A stretch of DNA of 34,841 nucleotides from assembly GCF_004565465.1 (NCBI RefSeq), contig NZ_SRHY01000032.1:1-34841 (forward strand), in the 5' to 3' direction. The first letter of the stretch is position 1; each line of letters starts with the position of its first letter. Origin of the DNA: Lentibacillus salicampi. GTDB taxonomy: Bacteria; Bacillota; Bacilli; Bacillales; Amphibacillaceae. Of this stretch, positions 17,854 to 26,091 are shown in pieces. Below the pieces are notes generated by a model. That model was not told where the DNA came from, did no database searches, and saw only the letters and a program-made list of their open reading frames with translations. The position numbers and the translations under genes are program-made.

Positions 17854-18978
17854 ATGAAAAAGCAGCGAATTGTCGTTAAGATAGGCAGCAGTTCCCTGAC
17901 AAATAATGATGGTGGACTAAGTAATGGGAAGCTGCATGAGCATGTAGCGGGACTCGCCCGTTTAAAGCAGCTGGGGCATGAAGTGATTCTCATTTCATCT
18001 GGAGCAGTTGCAGCCGGCTTTGCTGATCTGGGCTATCCTTCGCGTCCCAACACAATTGCCAGTAAGCAGGCGGCTGCAGCGGTAGGCCAAGGCCTATTAT
18101 TAAAAGGTTATACGGAAGAATTTAAAAGACATGGTATTGTGGCAGCACAATTATTGTTAACCCGACAAAACTTTCTGCATAAAGGTCAATATAACAATGC
18201 CAATGCAACGTTATCCGAGCTTTTAAAACGTCATGTCCTGCCGATTATTAATGAAAATGATTCCGTGGCAGTAGATGAATTAACTTTTGGCGATAATGAC
18301 ATGTTATCGGCATTGGTAGGTGGTTTCGTTCATGCCGATTTTTTAATAATTATAACTGATATCAATGGTATATACGATCAAAATCCACGAACACATCCGA
18401 ATGCAACTAGGTACGACTTCCTTCATGAAATTGATGATACATTACTAAGCCATGCGTCCGGAACTGGTACAAAGGTGGGTACCGGCGGGATGAAGTCAAA
18501 ACTGGAGGCAGCACAAACAGCATTGAATTTAGGTGTTAAGGTGTTTATCGGATTGCCTGCCGGAGAGGAAAAATTGGTTGATATTCTCGATGGAAAGGGG
18601 GATGGAACCTACATTGGAGACACCTCCATACCAAGTATGAACACATCAAAGCAGTGGCTCGCGCTTCATTCCGTTCCGAATGGAAAACTGGAAGTCGATC
18701 ACGGCGCTGCAGTTGCTATTTTGGAACATGGCAAGAGTCTGCTTCCAGCTGGCATAACAAACATCGTTGGAACATTTTGGGCCAATGATGTCGTAAGGGT
18801 CGCTAACGACAAGGGCGATATTATCGGAAGAGGCAAAGTGAATTTTTCGTCAGAGGAACTACTAGCTATTAAAGGACTATCAAGCACAGAAGCCATGATA
18901 AAAATAAACAGTCGTCAACGCGTTGTGATTCACAGAGATCATTGGGTGAGTAAAAAAGGAAAGGAGAATGAAGTATGA
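17854..18978 (+). CDS. proB: Glutamate 5-kinase
   Basis: 374 residues; the family is 365-375. It phosphorylates glutamate to gamma-glutamyl phosphate, the first step of proline synthesis. The amino-acid kinase domain opens [11 protein letters not shown] (residues 6-16), has [10 protein letters not shown] near 48-57, [11 protein letters not shown] near 131-141 and a [12 protein letters not shown] block near 210-221. A C-terminal PUA domain begins near residue 280, seen in the longer bacterial ProB type. GGGAG lies about 10 nt before the ATG. It overlaps proA by 4 bp (ATGA). Expression is set by the T-box, so this operon should serve anabolic proline needs. Whether it also makes proline as osmolyte (as the separate ProHJ route does in B. 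subtilis) cannot be told here. Confidence 0.97.
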   Translation: MKKQRIVVKIGSSSLTNNDGGLSNGKLHEHVAGLARLKQLGHEVILISSGAVAAGFADLGYPSRPNTIASKQAAAAVGQGLLLKGYTEEFKRHGIVAAQLLLTRQNFLHKGQYNNANATLSELLKRHVLPIINENDSVAVDELTFGDNDMLSALVGGFVHADFLIIITDINGIYDQNPRTHPNATRYDFLHEIDDTLLSHASGTGTKVGTGGMKSKLEAAQTALNLGVKVFIGLPAGEEKLVDILDGKGDGTYIGDTSIPSMNTSKQWLALHSVPNGKLEVDHGAAVAILEHGKSLLPAGITNIVGTFWANDVVRVANDKGDIIGRGKVNFSSEELLAIKGLSSTEAMIKINSRQRVVIHRDHWVSKKGKENEV

Positions 18979-20237
18979 CGGAAAGCGTCCGGGAAAGGGA
19001 GTTAATTCAAAAAGCCGGAAAAGCCAAAACGGCTGCTTCCTCTTTAGCAAAAGCGACCACTGAACAGAAAAACAAAGCACTTTATGCTATTTCAGAACAG
19101 CTAATTAACGAACAAGCATTTATCTTATCCGAAAATCATAAAGATTTACTGGCTGGAAAAGAAAATGGAATGAGCGAATCGCTGCTTGACCGTCTAAAGC
19201 TAAATGAAGCACGTATACAGGATATGGCGGATGCCCTTATTCAGTTAATGGATCTTGATGATCCAATCGGTGGGGTGATAGATAAATGGAAACGTCCAAA
19301 TGATCTTAGTATCGCACAAATCCGGGTTCCGCTTGGAGTAGTAGGAATGATTTATGAGGCCAGACCCAATGTGACGGTTGATGCATCCAGTCTTTGTTTA
19401 AAAACAGGAAATGCCGTATTGCTCCGTGGAAGTTCAACAGCTATCCATTCCAATAAAGCAATTGTTCATGTCATCCGGCAGGCGCTTGAATTTAGTGATC
19501 TGCCAAAAGAGTCCGTCCAGCTGCTGGAAGACACAAGGCGGGAAACGACCTCCGAAATGTTTAAATTAAACGAATTTCTCGATGTTTTAATCCCACGTGG
19601 CGGTGCAAAATTGATTCAGACGGTAGTTGAAAACTCGACCGTCCCTGTGTTGGAAACGGGTGCAGGTAATTGTCATGTTTATATTGATGAGACAGCTGAT
19701 CCCAAGATGGCGGTTAAGATTGCCATTAATGCCAAAACACAACGCCCGTCTGTATGTAATGCCTGCGAAAACATTCTTGTACAGCGTAACTGGGCATCCA
19801 ACCATATACCTGATTTAATAACTGCCCTAAAGGAAAAAGAAGTCAACATTCATGGAGATGAAACGGTACAACAGACAGGAACAGATATCACACCAGTAAC
19901 TGAAGAAGATTATGGAACGGAATATTTAGGGCTGGACGTTGCAGTGAAAGTGGTCGAAAACGTTGAAGAGGCCATTCAACACATTAATCAATATGGAACC
20001 AAACATTCCGAAGCCATTATTTCTTCCTCAATGGATAATGTCGAACAATTTTTCACGGAAGTTGATGCTGCAGCTGTCTATCACAATGCTTCAACCCGTT
20101 TCACAGATGGATTTGAATTTGGGTTTGGTGCCGAGATTGGGATTAGCACGCAAAAGCTTCATGCCCGTGGCCCGATGGGATTGTCTGCTTTAACATCGAC
20201 GAAATATGTGGTTAGCGGGAGTGGGCAGGTGAAGTAG
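18975..20237 (+). CDS. proA: Gamma-glutamyl phosphate reductase
   Basis: 420 residues, typical for ProA (about 415). It reduces gamma-glutamyl phosphate to glutamate semialdehyde with NADPH; the product cyclises and is finished by ProC, which is not in this window. The aldehyde-dehydrogenase-like catalytic cysteine is C261 in [12 protein letters not shown] (codon TGT at 19755). Other marks are [13 protein letters not shown] near 126-138, [10 protein letters not shown] near 205-214 and [10 protein letters not shown] near 227-236. The C-terminal [15 protein letters not shown] block is the usual ending. The start overlaps proB and GGAGAATGAAGT supplies its ribosome binding site, so translation is likely coupled. 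Confidence 0.97.
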   Translation: MTESVRERELIQKAGKAKTAASSLAKATTEQKNKALYAISEQLINEQAFILSENHKDLLAGKENGMSESLLDRLKLNEARIQDMADALIQLMDLDDPIGGVIDKWKRPNDLSIAQIRVPLGVVGMIYEARPNVTVDASSLCLKTGNAVLLRGSSTAIHSNKAIVHVIRQALEFSDLPKESVQLLEDTRRETTSEMFKLNEFLDVLIPRGGAKLIQTVVENSTVPVLETGAGNCHVYIDETADPKMAVKIAINAKTQRPSVCNACENILVQRNWASNHIPDLITALKEKEVNIHGDETVQQTGTDITPVTEEDYGTEYLGLDVAVKVVENVEEAIQHINQYGTKHSEAIISSSMDNVEQFFTEVDAAAVYHNASTRFTDGFEFGFGAEIGISTQKLHARGPMGLSALTSTKYVVSGSGQVK

Positions 20238-20246
20238 GGATTGGAA

Positions 20247-20283
20247 CAGGGGGACAGGTTCTTTGTTTCATTCGTGGGTTCTT
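20247..20283. repeat. Fragment of a GGGGGACAGGTTC-type dispersed repeat
   Basis: GGGGGACAGGTTCTTTGTTT resembles one arm of a palindromic repeat that I recall as common between Bacillaceae genes, where a second arm complements it. The second arm is not recognisable here, so this would be a half copy. Confidence 0.35.
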
Positions 20284-20311
20284 TCTTAAGGATCAAACTC
20301 CTTCTGAATAG

Positions 20312-20370
20312 AAAGGGCCAGCCCCCCGCTGTCCTGGAGTGTTAGCGTTGTGGGGGATTGACCCTTTTAT
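20312..20370. terminator. Bidirectional terminator between proA and betA
   Basis: AAAGGGCCAGCCCCCCGC pairs imperfectly with GTGGGGGATTGACCCTTT, with A and T tracts on both sides. It serves the convergent genes proA (+) and betA (-). Confidence 0.85.
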
Positions 20371-20427
20371 TCAATAATATTTTTTATCCGGGTTTTCCAT
20401 TTCGTTGTGAAACAAACGAATACGAGC

Positions 20428-22113
20428 TTACCTCTTCACTGTGCCTGCGTCTACTGAATGTACGCCATGACGGTAATAGTCCTTATGTTCAGGTTTCATT
20501 GGTTTTTGTCCGCGGATGATGTCAGCTGCTTTTTCGGCCAACATCAACACCGGTGCATGGATATTTCCATTCGTCGTATGTGGCATGGCAGATGCATCAA
20601 CTACCCGCAGATTGTCCAATCCATGAACTTTCATGGTCAACGGATCGACGACAGCCATCGGATCAGTCGCGGGTCCCATTTTTGCAGTGCAGGATGGATG
20701 GAGTGCTGTTTCCGCGTCATTCGCTACCCACTCCAGAATTTCCTCATCTGTTTGCACAGAAGGGCCAGGTGAAATTTCACCCGTACTGTAAGGCGCTAAC
20801 GCTGGCTGAGAAAGAATATTTCGGGAAACGCGTATTGCTTCAATCCACTCCTGTCGATCTTCTTCGGTAGATAGATAGTTAAAGACGATACTTGGATGCT
20901 GAAACGGATCACGGGACGTAATCTTCAGGCTTCCTCTGGAGTTGGAATACATCGGTCCAACGTGTACTTGGAATCCATGCTCCGTGTCTGCTTTTTGCCC
21001 ATCATACCGAACCGCAAGCGGGAGGAAATGGAACATCAGGTTCGGATAATCAACTTTTTCATTCGAACGGACGAATCCGCCACCTTCAAAGTGATTCGAT
21101 GCTGCCGGGCCAGTACGTCCAAGCAACCATTGCAAGCCAATCCATGGCATTTTGGCTTTATTTAAGCTAGGTTGTTCCGAAACTGGCTTTGGACAAGCGT
21201 GCTGAATATAAACTTCAAGATGATCCTCAAGATTTTCCCCGACTCCCGGCAGGTCTGCGATCGGTTCAATGCCGAGAGAGCGCAGATGATCAGCGTCCCC
21301 TACACCGGACAGTTGAAGCAGCTGTGGCGTGTTGAATGCCCCGCCGGCCAGGATCACTTCGCCTGCGTCAACATGATAGGTTTTTCCATTCTTTTGGTAT
21401 GTTAAACCTGTAGCTTGCGTACCATTAAAATTGATATTGGTAACAAAAGCACGTGTCTCTACTGTCAAGTTTTTGCGCCGCATTACAGGCCGCAAATAGG
21501 CGCGTGAAGCGGAAACCCGTCTTCCGTTGTGCACATGGCTGTCAAATGGGCCAAACCCTTCCTGACGAAACCCATTTACATCAGGTGTTCTCGTGTAACC
21601 AGCCTCAACGCCCGCATCGAAAAAGGCTTGAAATAAAGGATTCGTTGCAGGACCGCGCTTTAATTTAACTGGACCGTGGTGCCCGCGGTATTCATCGGAA
21701 GCATCTGCTCCAAAGGTTGTTTCCAGCCGTTTAAAGTACGGCAGACAATGGGCATAGTCCCACGTTTCCATACCTGGTTCAGATCCCCAACGTTCATAGT
21801 CCATTGGGTTGCCACGCTGATATATCATACCATTTATGGAACTTGATCCTCCAAGCACTTTCCCCCGGGCATGCGCGACACGCCGTCCATTCATATAAGG
21901 TTCTTCATCCGTCGAATAAATCCAGTCATAGAAACGATTGCCTGACGGGAACATCAGAGCTGCCGGCATTTGAATAAACAAATCCCAAAAATAATCACTG
22001 CGCCCTGCTTCCAGAACCAGAACATTGCTTGATTTATCCTGACTTAAGCGGTTGCCAAGTACAGAACCTGCACTACCTCCGCCAACAATTACATAGTCGT
22101 ATGTTTGAGTCAT
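20428..22113 (-). CDS. betA: Choline dehydrogenase, GMC oxidoreductase family
   Basis: 561 residues, close to E. coli BetA (556). It oxidises choline to betaine aldehyde with FAD. The FAD fold opens [18 protein letters not shown] (7-24); GMC signature 1 is [19 protein letters not shown] near 84-102 and signature 2 is [16 protein letters not shown] near 256-271. The C-terminal active-site region has HPSCTAKMG near 470 and [19 protein letters not shown] near 515-533. GAAGGAGG precedes the ATG on its strand. B. subtilis uses an unrelated type III alcohol dehydrogenase (GbsB) for this step, so this locus pairs a proteobacterial-style enzyme with Bacillus-style control. It has its own promoter and operator, separate from betB. 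Confidence 0.95.
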   Translation of the reverse strand: MTQTYDYVIVGGGSAGSVLGNRLSQDKSSNVLVLEAGRSDYFWDLFIQMPAALMFPSGNRFYDWIYSTDEEPYMNGRRVAHARGKVLGGSSSINGMIYQRGNPMDYERWGSEPGMETWDYAHCLPYFKRLETTFGADASDEYRGHHGPVKLKRGPATNPLFQAFFDAGVEAGYTRTPDVNGFRQEGFGPFDSHVHNGRRVSASRAYLRPVMRRKNLTVETRAFVTNINFNGTQATGLTYQKNGKTYHVDAGEVILAGGAFNTPQLLQLSGVGDADHLRSLGIEPIADLPGVGENLEDHLEVYIQHACPKPVSEQPSLNKAKMPWIGLQWLLGRTGPAASNHFEGGGFVRSNEKVDYPNLMFHFLPLAVRYDGQKADTEHGFQVHVGPMYSNSRGSLKITSRDPFQHPSIVFNYLSTEEDRQEWIEAIRVSRNILSQPALAPYSTGEISPGPSVQTDEEILEWVANDAETALHPSCTAKMGPATDPMAVVDPLTMKVHGLDNLRVVDASAMPHTTNGNIHAPVLMLAEKAADIIRGQKPMKPEHKDYYRHGVHSVDAGTVKR

Positions 22114-22160
22114 CTATAAAACCTCCTTCAAGACTGTTAAATGAATACAATTTTTATTTT

Positions 22161-22222
22161 GTTAAATATATTTTTAACGTATGAAACAGTATAAATATAA
22201 CACGATTTAGTAAACTTGTAAA
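22161..22222 (-). promoter_or_regulatory. betA promoter with downstream GbsR-like operator
   Basis: On the minus strand TTTACA (22222-22217), 17-nt spacer and TATATT (22199-22194) predict a start near 22187. The palindrome GTTAAAAATATATTTAAC (22178-22161) lies about 10-25 nt downstream of it. The same motif occurs before betB and the binding-protein gene in the same relative place, as expected for a roadblock repressor. Confidence 0.65.
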
Positions 22223-22273
22223 TCTCGAAGCAGTATTCTGTTTAATGGACAAGGCGCTTGTTGATCTAAACTC

Positions 22274-22318
22274 AATATAGCTCTAAACCTTTCAATTAAA
22301 AAAGGCTTAGAGCTATTG
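22274..22318 (-). terminator. Hairpin between betB and betA
   Basis: AATAGCTCTAA-GCCTTT and AAAGG-TTTAGAGCTATATT (minus strand) form a long stem around an AT-rich loop. It lies about 30 nt past the betB stop. No clear T run follows, so it may be an RNA-stabilising or weak terminator structure. Confidence 0.55.
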
Positions 22319-22345
22319 ATTAGACGGTATAGAATTACATAAAAA

Positions 22346-23827
22346 TTACTTAAACCAATGAAGAGGTTCAGGTTGTTTATTCCGATAAATATGCTTTACT
22401 TCGGTATACTCTTCCATACCTTCATGACCAAGTTCACGGCCAATGCCTGATTGCTTGTAACCACCCCAGGGTGCTTGTGCAAAATACGGATGGAAGTCAT
22501 TGATCCAAACGGTACCCAAACGCAGGCGTGCTGCGACAAATTCAGCCTTATCTAAATCTTGTGTCCAGACAGCACCAGCCAAACCATAAATCGTATCGTT
22601 TGCTAATTTGACAGCTTCCTCTTTGGTTTGAAAGGTTTCGACCGTCAATACCGGTCCGAATACTTCTTCCTGGACAATGCGCATATCGTTTGTACAGTTT
22701 GTAAAAATGGTAGGTAGATAGAAAAAACCGTTTTGCAACTCAGGATCATCAGGTCGCTGTCCACCAACGGCCAGTGTGGCTCCTTCTTTTTTCCCGATTT
22801 CAACATATTGTTCAACTTTCGTACGGTGTTCTGCAGAAATTAGTGGGCCACTTTGTGAGTTTTCATCAAAACCATTGCCCAATTTGATTCGTTTCGTCCG
22901 TTCAATGAGTGTTTCAACAAATTCATTATGAATGCCTTCCTCCACTAAAAGCCTGGCCCCTGCAGAGCAAACTTGCCCGGCGTGGAAAAATACAGCATTT
23001 AGTGCTTGATCAACCGCTGTTTCAAAATCAGCGTCAGCAAAAACGATATTCGGATTTTTTCCGCCAAGCTCCAATGCAATTTTTTTCACATTATGACTGG
23101 CTGCCTGCATGATTGTTTTTCCTGTCTCAATGCCACCGGTGAACGAAATTAAATCAACGTCACGATTGACAGACAGTTCTGCACCTGCAGAGGCCCCGGC
23201 TCCAAGCACTAAGTTGGCGACACCCTTTGGTATGCCGGCTTCTTCTATAAGTTTAAAAACTTTAACGGTTGTTAACGGTGTGATTTCACTTGGTTTCATA
23301 ACAATGGTGTTACCTGCTGCCAGAGCTGGAGCAATCTTCCATGCAGCTTGTAATAAAGGATAATTCCATGGTGTGATTTGACCACATACACCAACAGGCT
23401 CGCGAACAACTTTACTTTCAGAGTCTGGTATCGGTGATTGAATGACCTCACCACCATCTTTATCCGCTAAGCCTGCGAAATAAAGAAAAACATTCGCGAT
23501 GTCTGCCATATCATCACGGCTTTCCTGGACGGTTTTGCCTGTATCCCATGTCTCCAGTTCGGCGAGCTCCTGTAAGTCCCGGCGGATCAATTGACCTATT
23601 TGATAAACGAGTTCACCGCGAGCACTAGCAGGCATTGTCCGCCAGTTGCCTTCATCAAATGCTATCCTTGCTGCTTGAATGGCTGCCCTGGCATCTTGTT
23701 CATTTCCTTCTGCAGCCATTGCAATGACTTCTTGATTATAAGGATTCACAATCTCACGCGTTTTACCGGATTTGGCATTCACCCACTCGCCATTAATATA
23801 CATCTTTTGTAAGTTCAAATGACTCAC
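22346..23827 (-). CDS. betB: Betaine-aldehyde dehydrogenase
   Basis: 493 residues; B. subtilis GbsA and E. coli BetB are both about 490. It oxidises betaine aldehyde to the osmoprotectant glycine betaine with NAD(P). The catalytic pair is E253 in ALELGGKNPN and C287 in FHAGQVCSAG. The oxyanion Asn lies in ITPWNYPLL near 151-159, and the NAD-binding loop is FTGGIETGK near 229-237. The C-terminus (GYKQSGIGRELGHEGMEEYT) is standard. GGAGTGAGTC precedes the ATG. It lies upstream of betA on the same strand but is separated by 232 nt with a hairpin and a separate promoter, so the two are co-regulated rather than strictly cotranscribed. Gene name gbsA would serve equally. Confidence 0.95.
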   Translation of the reverse strand: MSHLNLQKMYINGEWVNAKSGKTREIVNPYNQEVIAMAAEGNEQDARAAIQAARIAFDEGNWRTMPASARGELVYQIGQLIRRDLQELAELETWDTGKTVQESRDDMADIANVFLYFAGLADKDGGEVIQSPIPDSESKVVREPVGVCGQITPWNYPLLQAAWKIAPALAAGNTIVMKPSEITPLTTVKVFKLIEEAGIPKGVANLVLGAGASAGAELSVNRDVDLISFTGGIETGKTIMQAASHNVKKIALELGGKNPNIVFADADFETAVDQALNAVFFHAGQVCSAGARLLVEEGIHNEFVETLIERTKRIKLGNGFDENSQSGPLISAEHRTKVEQYVEIGKKEGATLAVGGQRPDDPELQNGFFYLPTIFTNCTNDMRIVQEEVFGPVLTVETFQTKEEAVKLANDTIYGLAGAVWTQDLDKAEFVAARLRLGTVWINDFHPYFAQAPWGGYKQSGIGRELGHEGMEEYTEVKHIYRNKQPEPLHWFK

Positions 23828-23847
23828 TCCTTTGGCATAACCTGTGC

Positions 23848-23919
23848 GTTAAATATGTTTAATCCAAATTTAACATAATTAATAAAATTAGGCTATCAAT
23901 ACTTTAATTGACTTGTCAA
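23848..23919 (-). promoter_or_regulatory. betB promoter with downstream GbsR-like operator
   Basis: On the minus strand TTGACA (23919-23914), 18-nt spacer and TAGCCT (23895-23890). The palindrome ATTAAACATATTTAAC (23863-23848) lies about 20-35 nt past the predicted start. A second, weaker AT-rich dyad (ATTAATTATGTTAAAT, 23883-23868) lies between them. Confidence 0.6.
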
Positions 23920-23990
23920 CTTTGAAGAAATATAAAATCTTTGCATGGTTGGTAAGAAAACGATGAGACGAGATGAATTGAATTTTGGGT

Positions 23991-24062
23991 TTGACAAAAC
24001 AATATCTTTCGTTATCCTGTATATATGCAGGGTTCATTTAAAAAATATTAAATGTATTTAAT
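23991..24062 (+). promoter_or_regulatory. Promoter of the binding-protein gene with GbsR-like operator
   Basis: TTGACA (23991-23996), 16-nt spacer, TATCCT (24013-24018). The palindrome ATTAAATGTATTTAAT (24047-24062), with perfect 7-bp arms, lies about 20-35 nt past the predicted start, the same layout as at betA and betB. Confidence 0.65.
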
Positions 24063-24080
24063 TTAATAAAGGAAGGTGAA

Positions 24081-24089
24081 ATGAAGTAA
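24081..24089 (+). other. Two-codon minimal ORF in the leader
   Basis: AAGGAAGGTGAA immediately precedes ATG AAG TAA. The ribosome binding site is stronger than that of the real gene 95 nt downstream. It could be a ribosome-stalling or start-stop leader, or simply the scar of an older start site. Confidence 0.3.
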
Positions 24090-24175
24090 ACGAATCGTTC
24101 TCCGGGCAAAAATGAGTTTGATTTTCAAAAAAGAATTTGCCTAAATTATTAAACTAGAAAGGTGTATGTTATTTA

Positions 24176-25075
24176 ATGAGTTTTCATAGAAAAGGTCAAT
24201 TGATTTTATTCACCGTTCTACTTATCGTGCTATCAGCTTGCGGTTCAAATAGTGGAAGTGATGGATCGGACAGTACAAGTGATGCATCAAATGAAAATAA
24301 AGGCGAAATCACGATTGGACAGATTAATTGGCCTGAAAATATAGCTGTTACGAATATGTGGAAGGCTATCTTAGAAGATGAGGGTTATGACGTGTCGTTG
24401 GACCTTATTGAGATGGGTCCCCAAATGGCTGCTATAGCTGAAGGAGATTTGGATGTAGCACCGGAAGTTTGGCTGCCGGTACAGGATAAGAGTTATTATG
24501 AAAAATATAAAGACGAAGCTAATTTTTTCGAAGACCCCTGGTATGAAAATGGGAGAGTTGGATTGGTCGTTCCAGCATATATGGAGAACATCAACAGCAT
24601 TGAAGATTTAAACGAAAACAAAGATCAATTCAATGGTGAAATAGTAGGGTTTGAGCCTGGGGCAGGAACAATGCTGGTAACAGAAGATGTCATTAAAGAA
24701 TACGGCCTTGATTATGAATTGATAGAGAGCAGTACAGCCGCTATGGTTTCATCCATAAAAAGTGCTGTGGAGCAAGAAAAACCTGTCCTTGCCCCGCTAT
24801 GGAAACCACATTATGTGTTTTCTGAAGTGGATTTGAAGTTTTTGGATGACCCAAAAAAGACCTATGGGGAAATAGAAAAAATTTATATGGCAACTCGTGA
24901 CGATTTCTCCTCAGACTTTGAAAAAGTTAGCAAATGGCTGCAAAACTTTAAATTGACGGATGAGCAGCTTGGTGAATTAATGCTTAATATCGAAGAAAAC
25001 GAAGAGGACCCCATAAAAGGTGCTGAAAAATGGGTGGAAGAAAATCAGGATGTCATTGACGAATGGATGAAATAA
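24176..25075 (+). CDS. Glycine betaine/choline-type ABC substrate-binding lipoprotein
   Basis: 299 residues. The signal peptide ends in the lipobox LSAC with C22 as the lipid-anchored residue, followed by a Ser/Asp-rich tether. The domain begins ITIGQINWPENIAVTNMWKA near residue 43, the OpuAC-like pattern of quaternary-amine binding proteins. Several tryptophans (NWPEN, NMWKA, EVWLP, LWKPH) could form the aromatic cage for a trimethylammonium group. No ATPase or permease gene of this system is adjacent, so the protein is an orphan component here. It is divergent from betB and shares its operator motif, so choline or betaine is the probable ligand. AAAGGTG lies 11 nt before the ATG, a rather long gap. 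A strong terminator follows. Confidence 0.88.
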   Translation: MSFHRKGQLILFTVLLIVLSACGSNSGSDGSDSTSDASNENKGEITIGQINWPENIAVTNMWKAILEDEGYDVSLDLIEMGPQMAAIAEGDLDVAPEVWLPVQDKSYYEKYKDEANFFEDPWYENGRVGLVVPAYMENINSIEDLNENKDQFNGEIVGFEPGAGTMLVTEDVIKEYGLDYELIESSTAAMVSSIKSAVEQEKPVLAPLWKPHYVFSEVDLKFLDDPKKTYGEIEKIYMATRDDFSSDFEKVSKWLQNFKLTDEQLGELMLNIEENEEDPIKGAEKWVEENQDVIDEWMK

Positions 25076-25085
25076 AAATAAGGGC

Positions 25086-25122
25086 AAGAGACGATTCTCG
25101 ATAAAAGAATCGTCTCTTTTCT
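25086..25122 (+). terminator. Terminator of the binding-protein gene
   Basis: AAGAGACGATTCT (25086-25098) and AGAATCGTCTCTT (25106-25118) form a perfect 13-bp stem followed by T. Confidence 0.95.
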
Positions 25123-25294
25123 ATATGAAAGTGGTACCCATGTGTATTACCGGTAGGATCATTTTGTGTTGGTGAATTTATGTTGCATATCAGTCATATT
25201 CAGTATAAAATGAAAGAAACATTTAAGTAATTATGAATGAATTTAACAGCTCAGGGTGTCTGATGCTCTTATTTTCCACAAAAGGGGTGCCATC

Positions 25295-25873
25295 ATGGAA
25301 GGGAATCGGAATAATATAAAATATGAAATGGACCAAGAGAAAATCGACCAAGCGGAACGTATAATGGTTAATACGATTTCAGAAACGATGGATCTTTATG
25401 GTGTAACTCCTTCAGTGGGACGTTTGTACGGCATGATGTATTTTACACATCAGCCCATTACCCTGGATGAAATGAAAGAAGCGCTCGGTATGAGCAAACC
25501 AAGTATGAGTACATCTGTTAGAAAACTTCAAGATATCAATATTGTCCAAAAGGTGTGGCAGAAAGGCTCCAGAAAAGATTCATTCGTAGCTGAAAAAAAT
25601 TTCTTCAATTATTTCTCTCAATTCTTTGGTATGAAATGGGAACGCGAAGTCGAGATGTTTTTGGTTAGTATCAGGAAGACTCAAGAGCAACTCAATGAGG
25701 TAATTGAAAATAGTGAGACGGATGAAACATTACGGGAAAGAGCCAGGTTGGATTATCAACAACTTGATGAAGCCTTGATCTATTATCATTGGCTGGAGCG
25801 GCTTACCAAACTAACGAAATCCGGCGAAATATATAATTATATCCCCGTAGAAGATACAGATAAAAGGGATTAG
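25295..25873 (+). CDS. gbsR: GbsR-like MarR/winged-helix repressor of choline metabolism
   Basis: 192 residues from ATG 25295, which has AAAGGGG upstream; the frame extends to a GTG at 25256 without such a site. The winged helix contains LYGVTPSVGRLYGMMYF (about 36-52), TLDEMKEALGMSKPSMSTSV (about 58-77) and VWQKGSRKDSF, closely matching B. subtilis GbsR as I recall it. GbsR represses choline uptake and the gbsAB genes and is inactivated by choline. The C-terminal half is helical and probably forms the dimer. Position at the end of the bet locus and shared palindromes at three promoters support this role. It has its own transcription unit, downstream of a strong terminator. The related OpcR is the main alternative identity. 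Confidence 0.85.
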   Translation: MEGNRNNIKYEMDQEKIDQAERIMVNTISETMDLYGVTPSVGRLYGMMYFTHQPITLDEMKEALGMSKPSMSTSVRKLQDINIVQKVWQKGSRKDSFVAEKNFFNYFSQFFGMKWEREVEMFLVSIRKTQEQLNEVIENSETDETLRERARLDYQQLDEALIYYHWLERLTKLTKSGEIYNYIPVEDTDKRD

Positions 25874-26038
25874 TAATTGTTAAGATGTCGCTTAGGTTTC
25901 CGAATTACCTCAGAAACGAACTGCCTGAAATGTGTTATGGATTTCCTGAGGATGCAGACGTGCAACATAACATTATCAAATAACGATTAATTTATCCTTT
26001 TTTTTGAATAGATCAGAATAGAGACGAATATAGTATAT

Positions 26039-26069
26039 AAAAAGAGAGGGCTGGTCCCCTCTCTTTTTT
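26039..26069. terminator. Bidirectional terminator between gbsR and the metallophosphoesterase gene
   Basis: AAAAAGAGAGGG (26039-26050) and CCCTCTCTTTTTT (26057-26069) form a stem with A and T tails on both strands, serving convergent genes. Confidence 0.93.
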
Positions 26070-26091
26070 GGCTGCATTTGACTTTGTTAAG

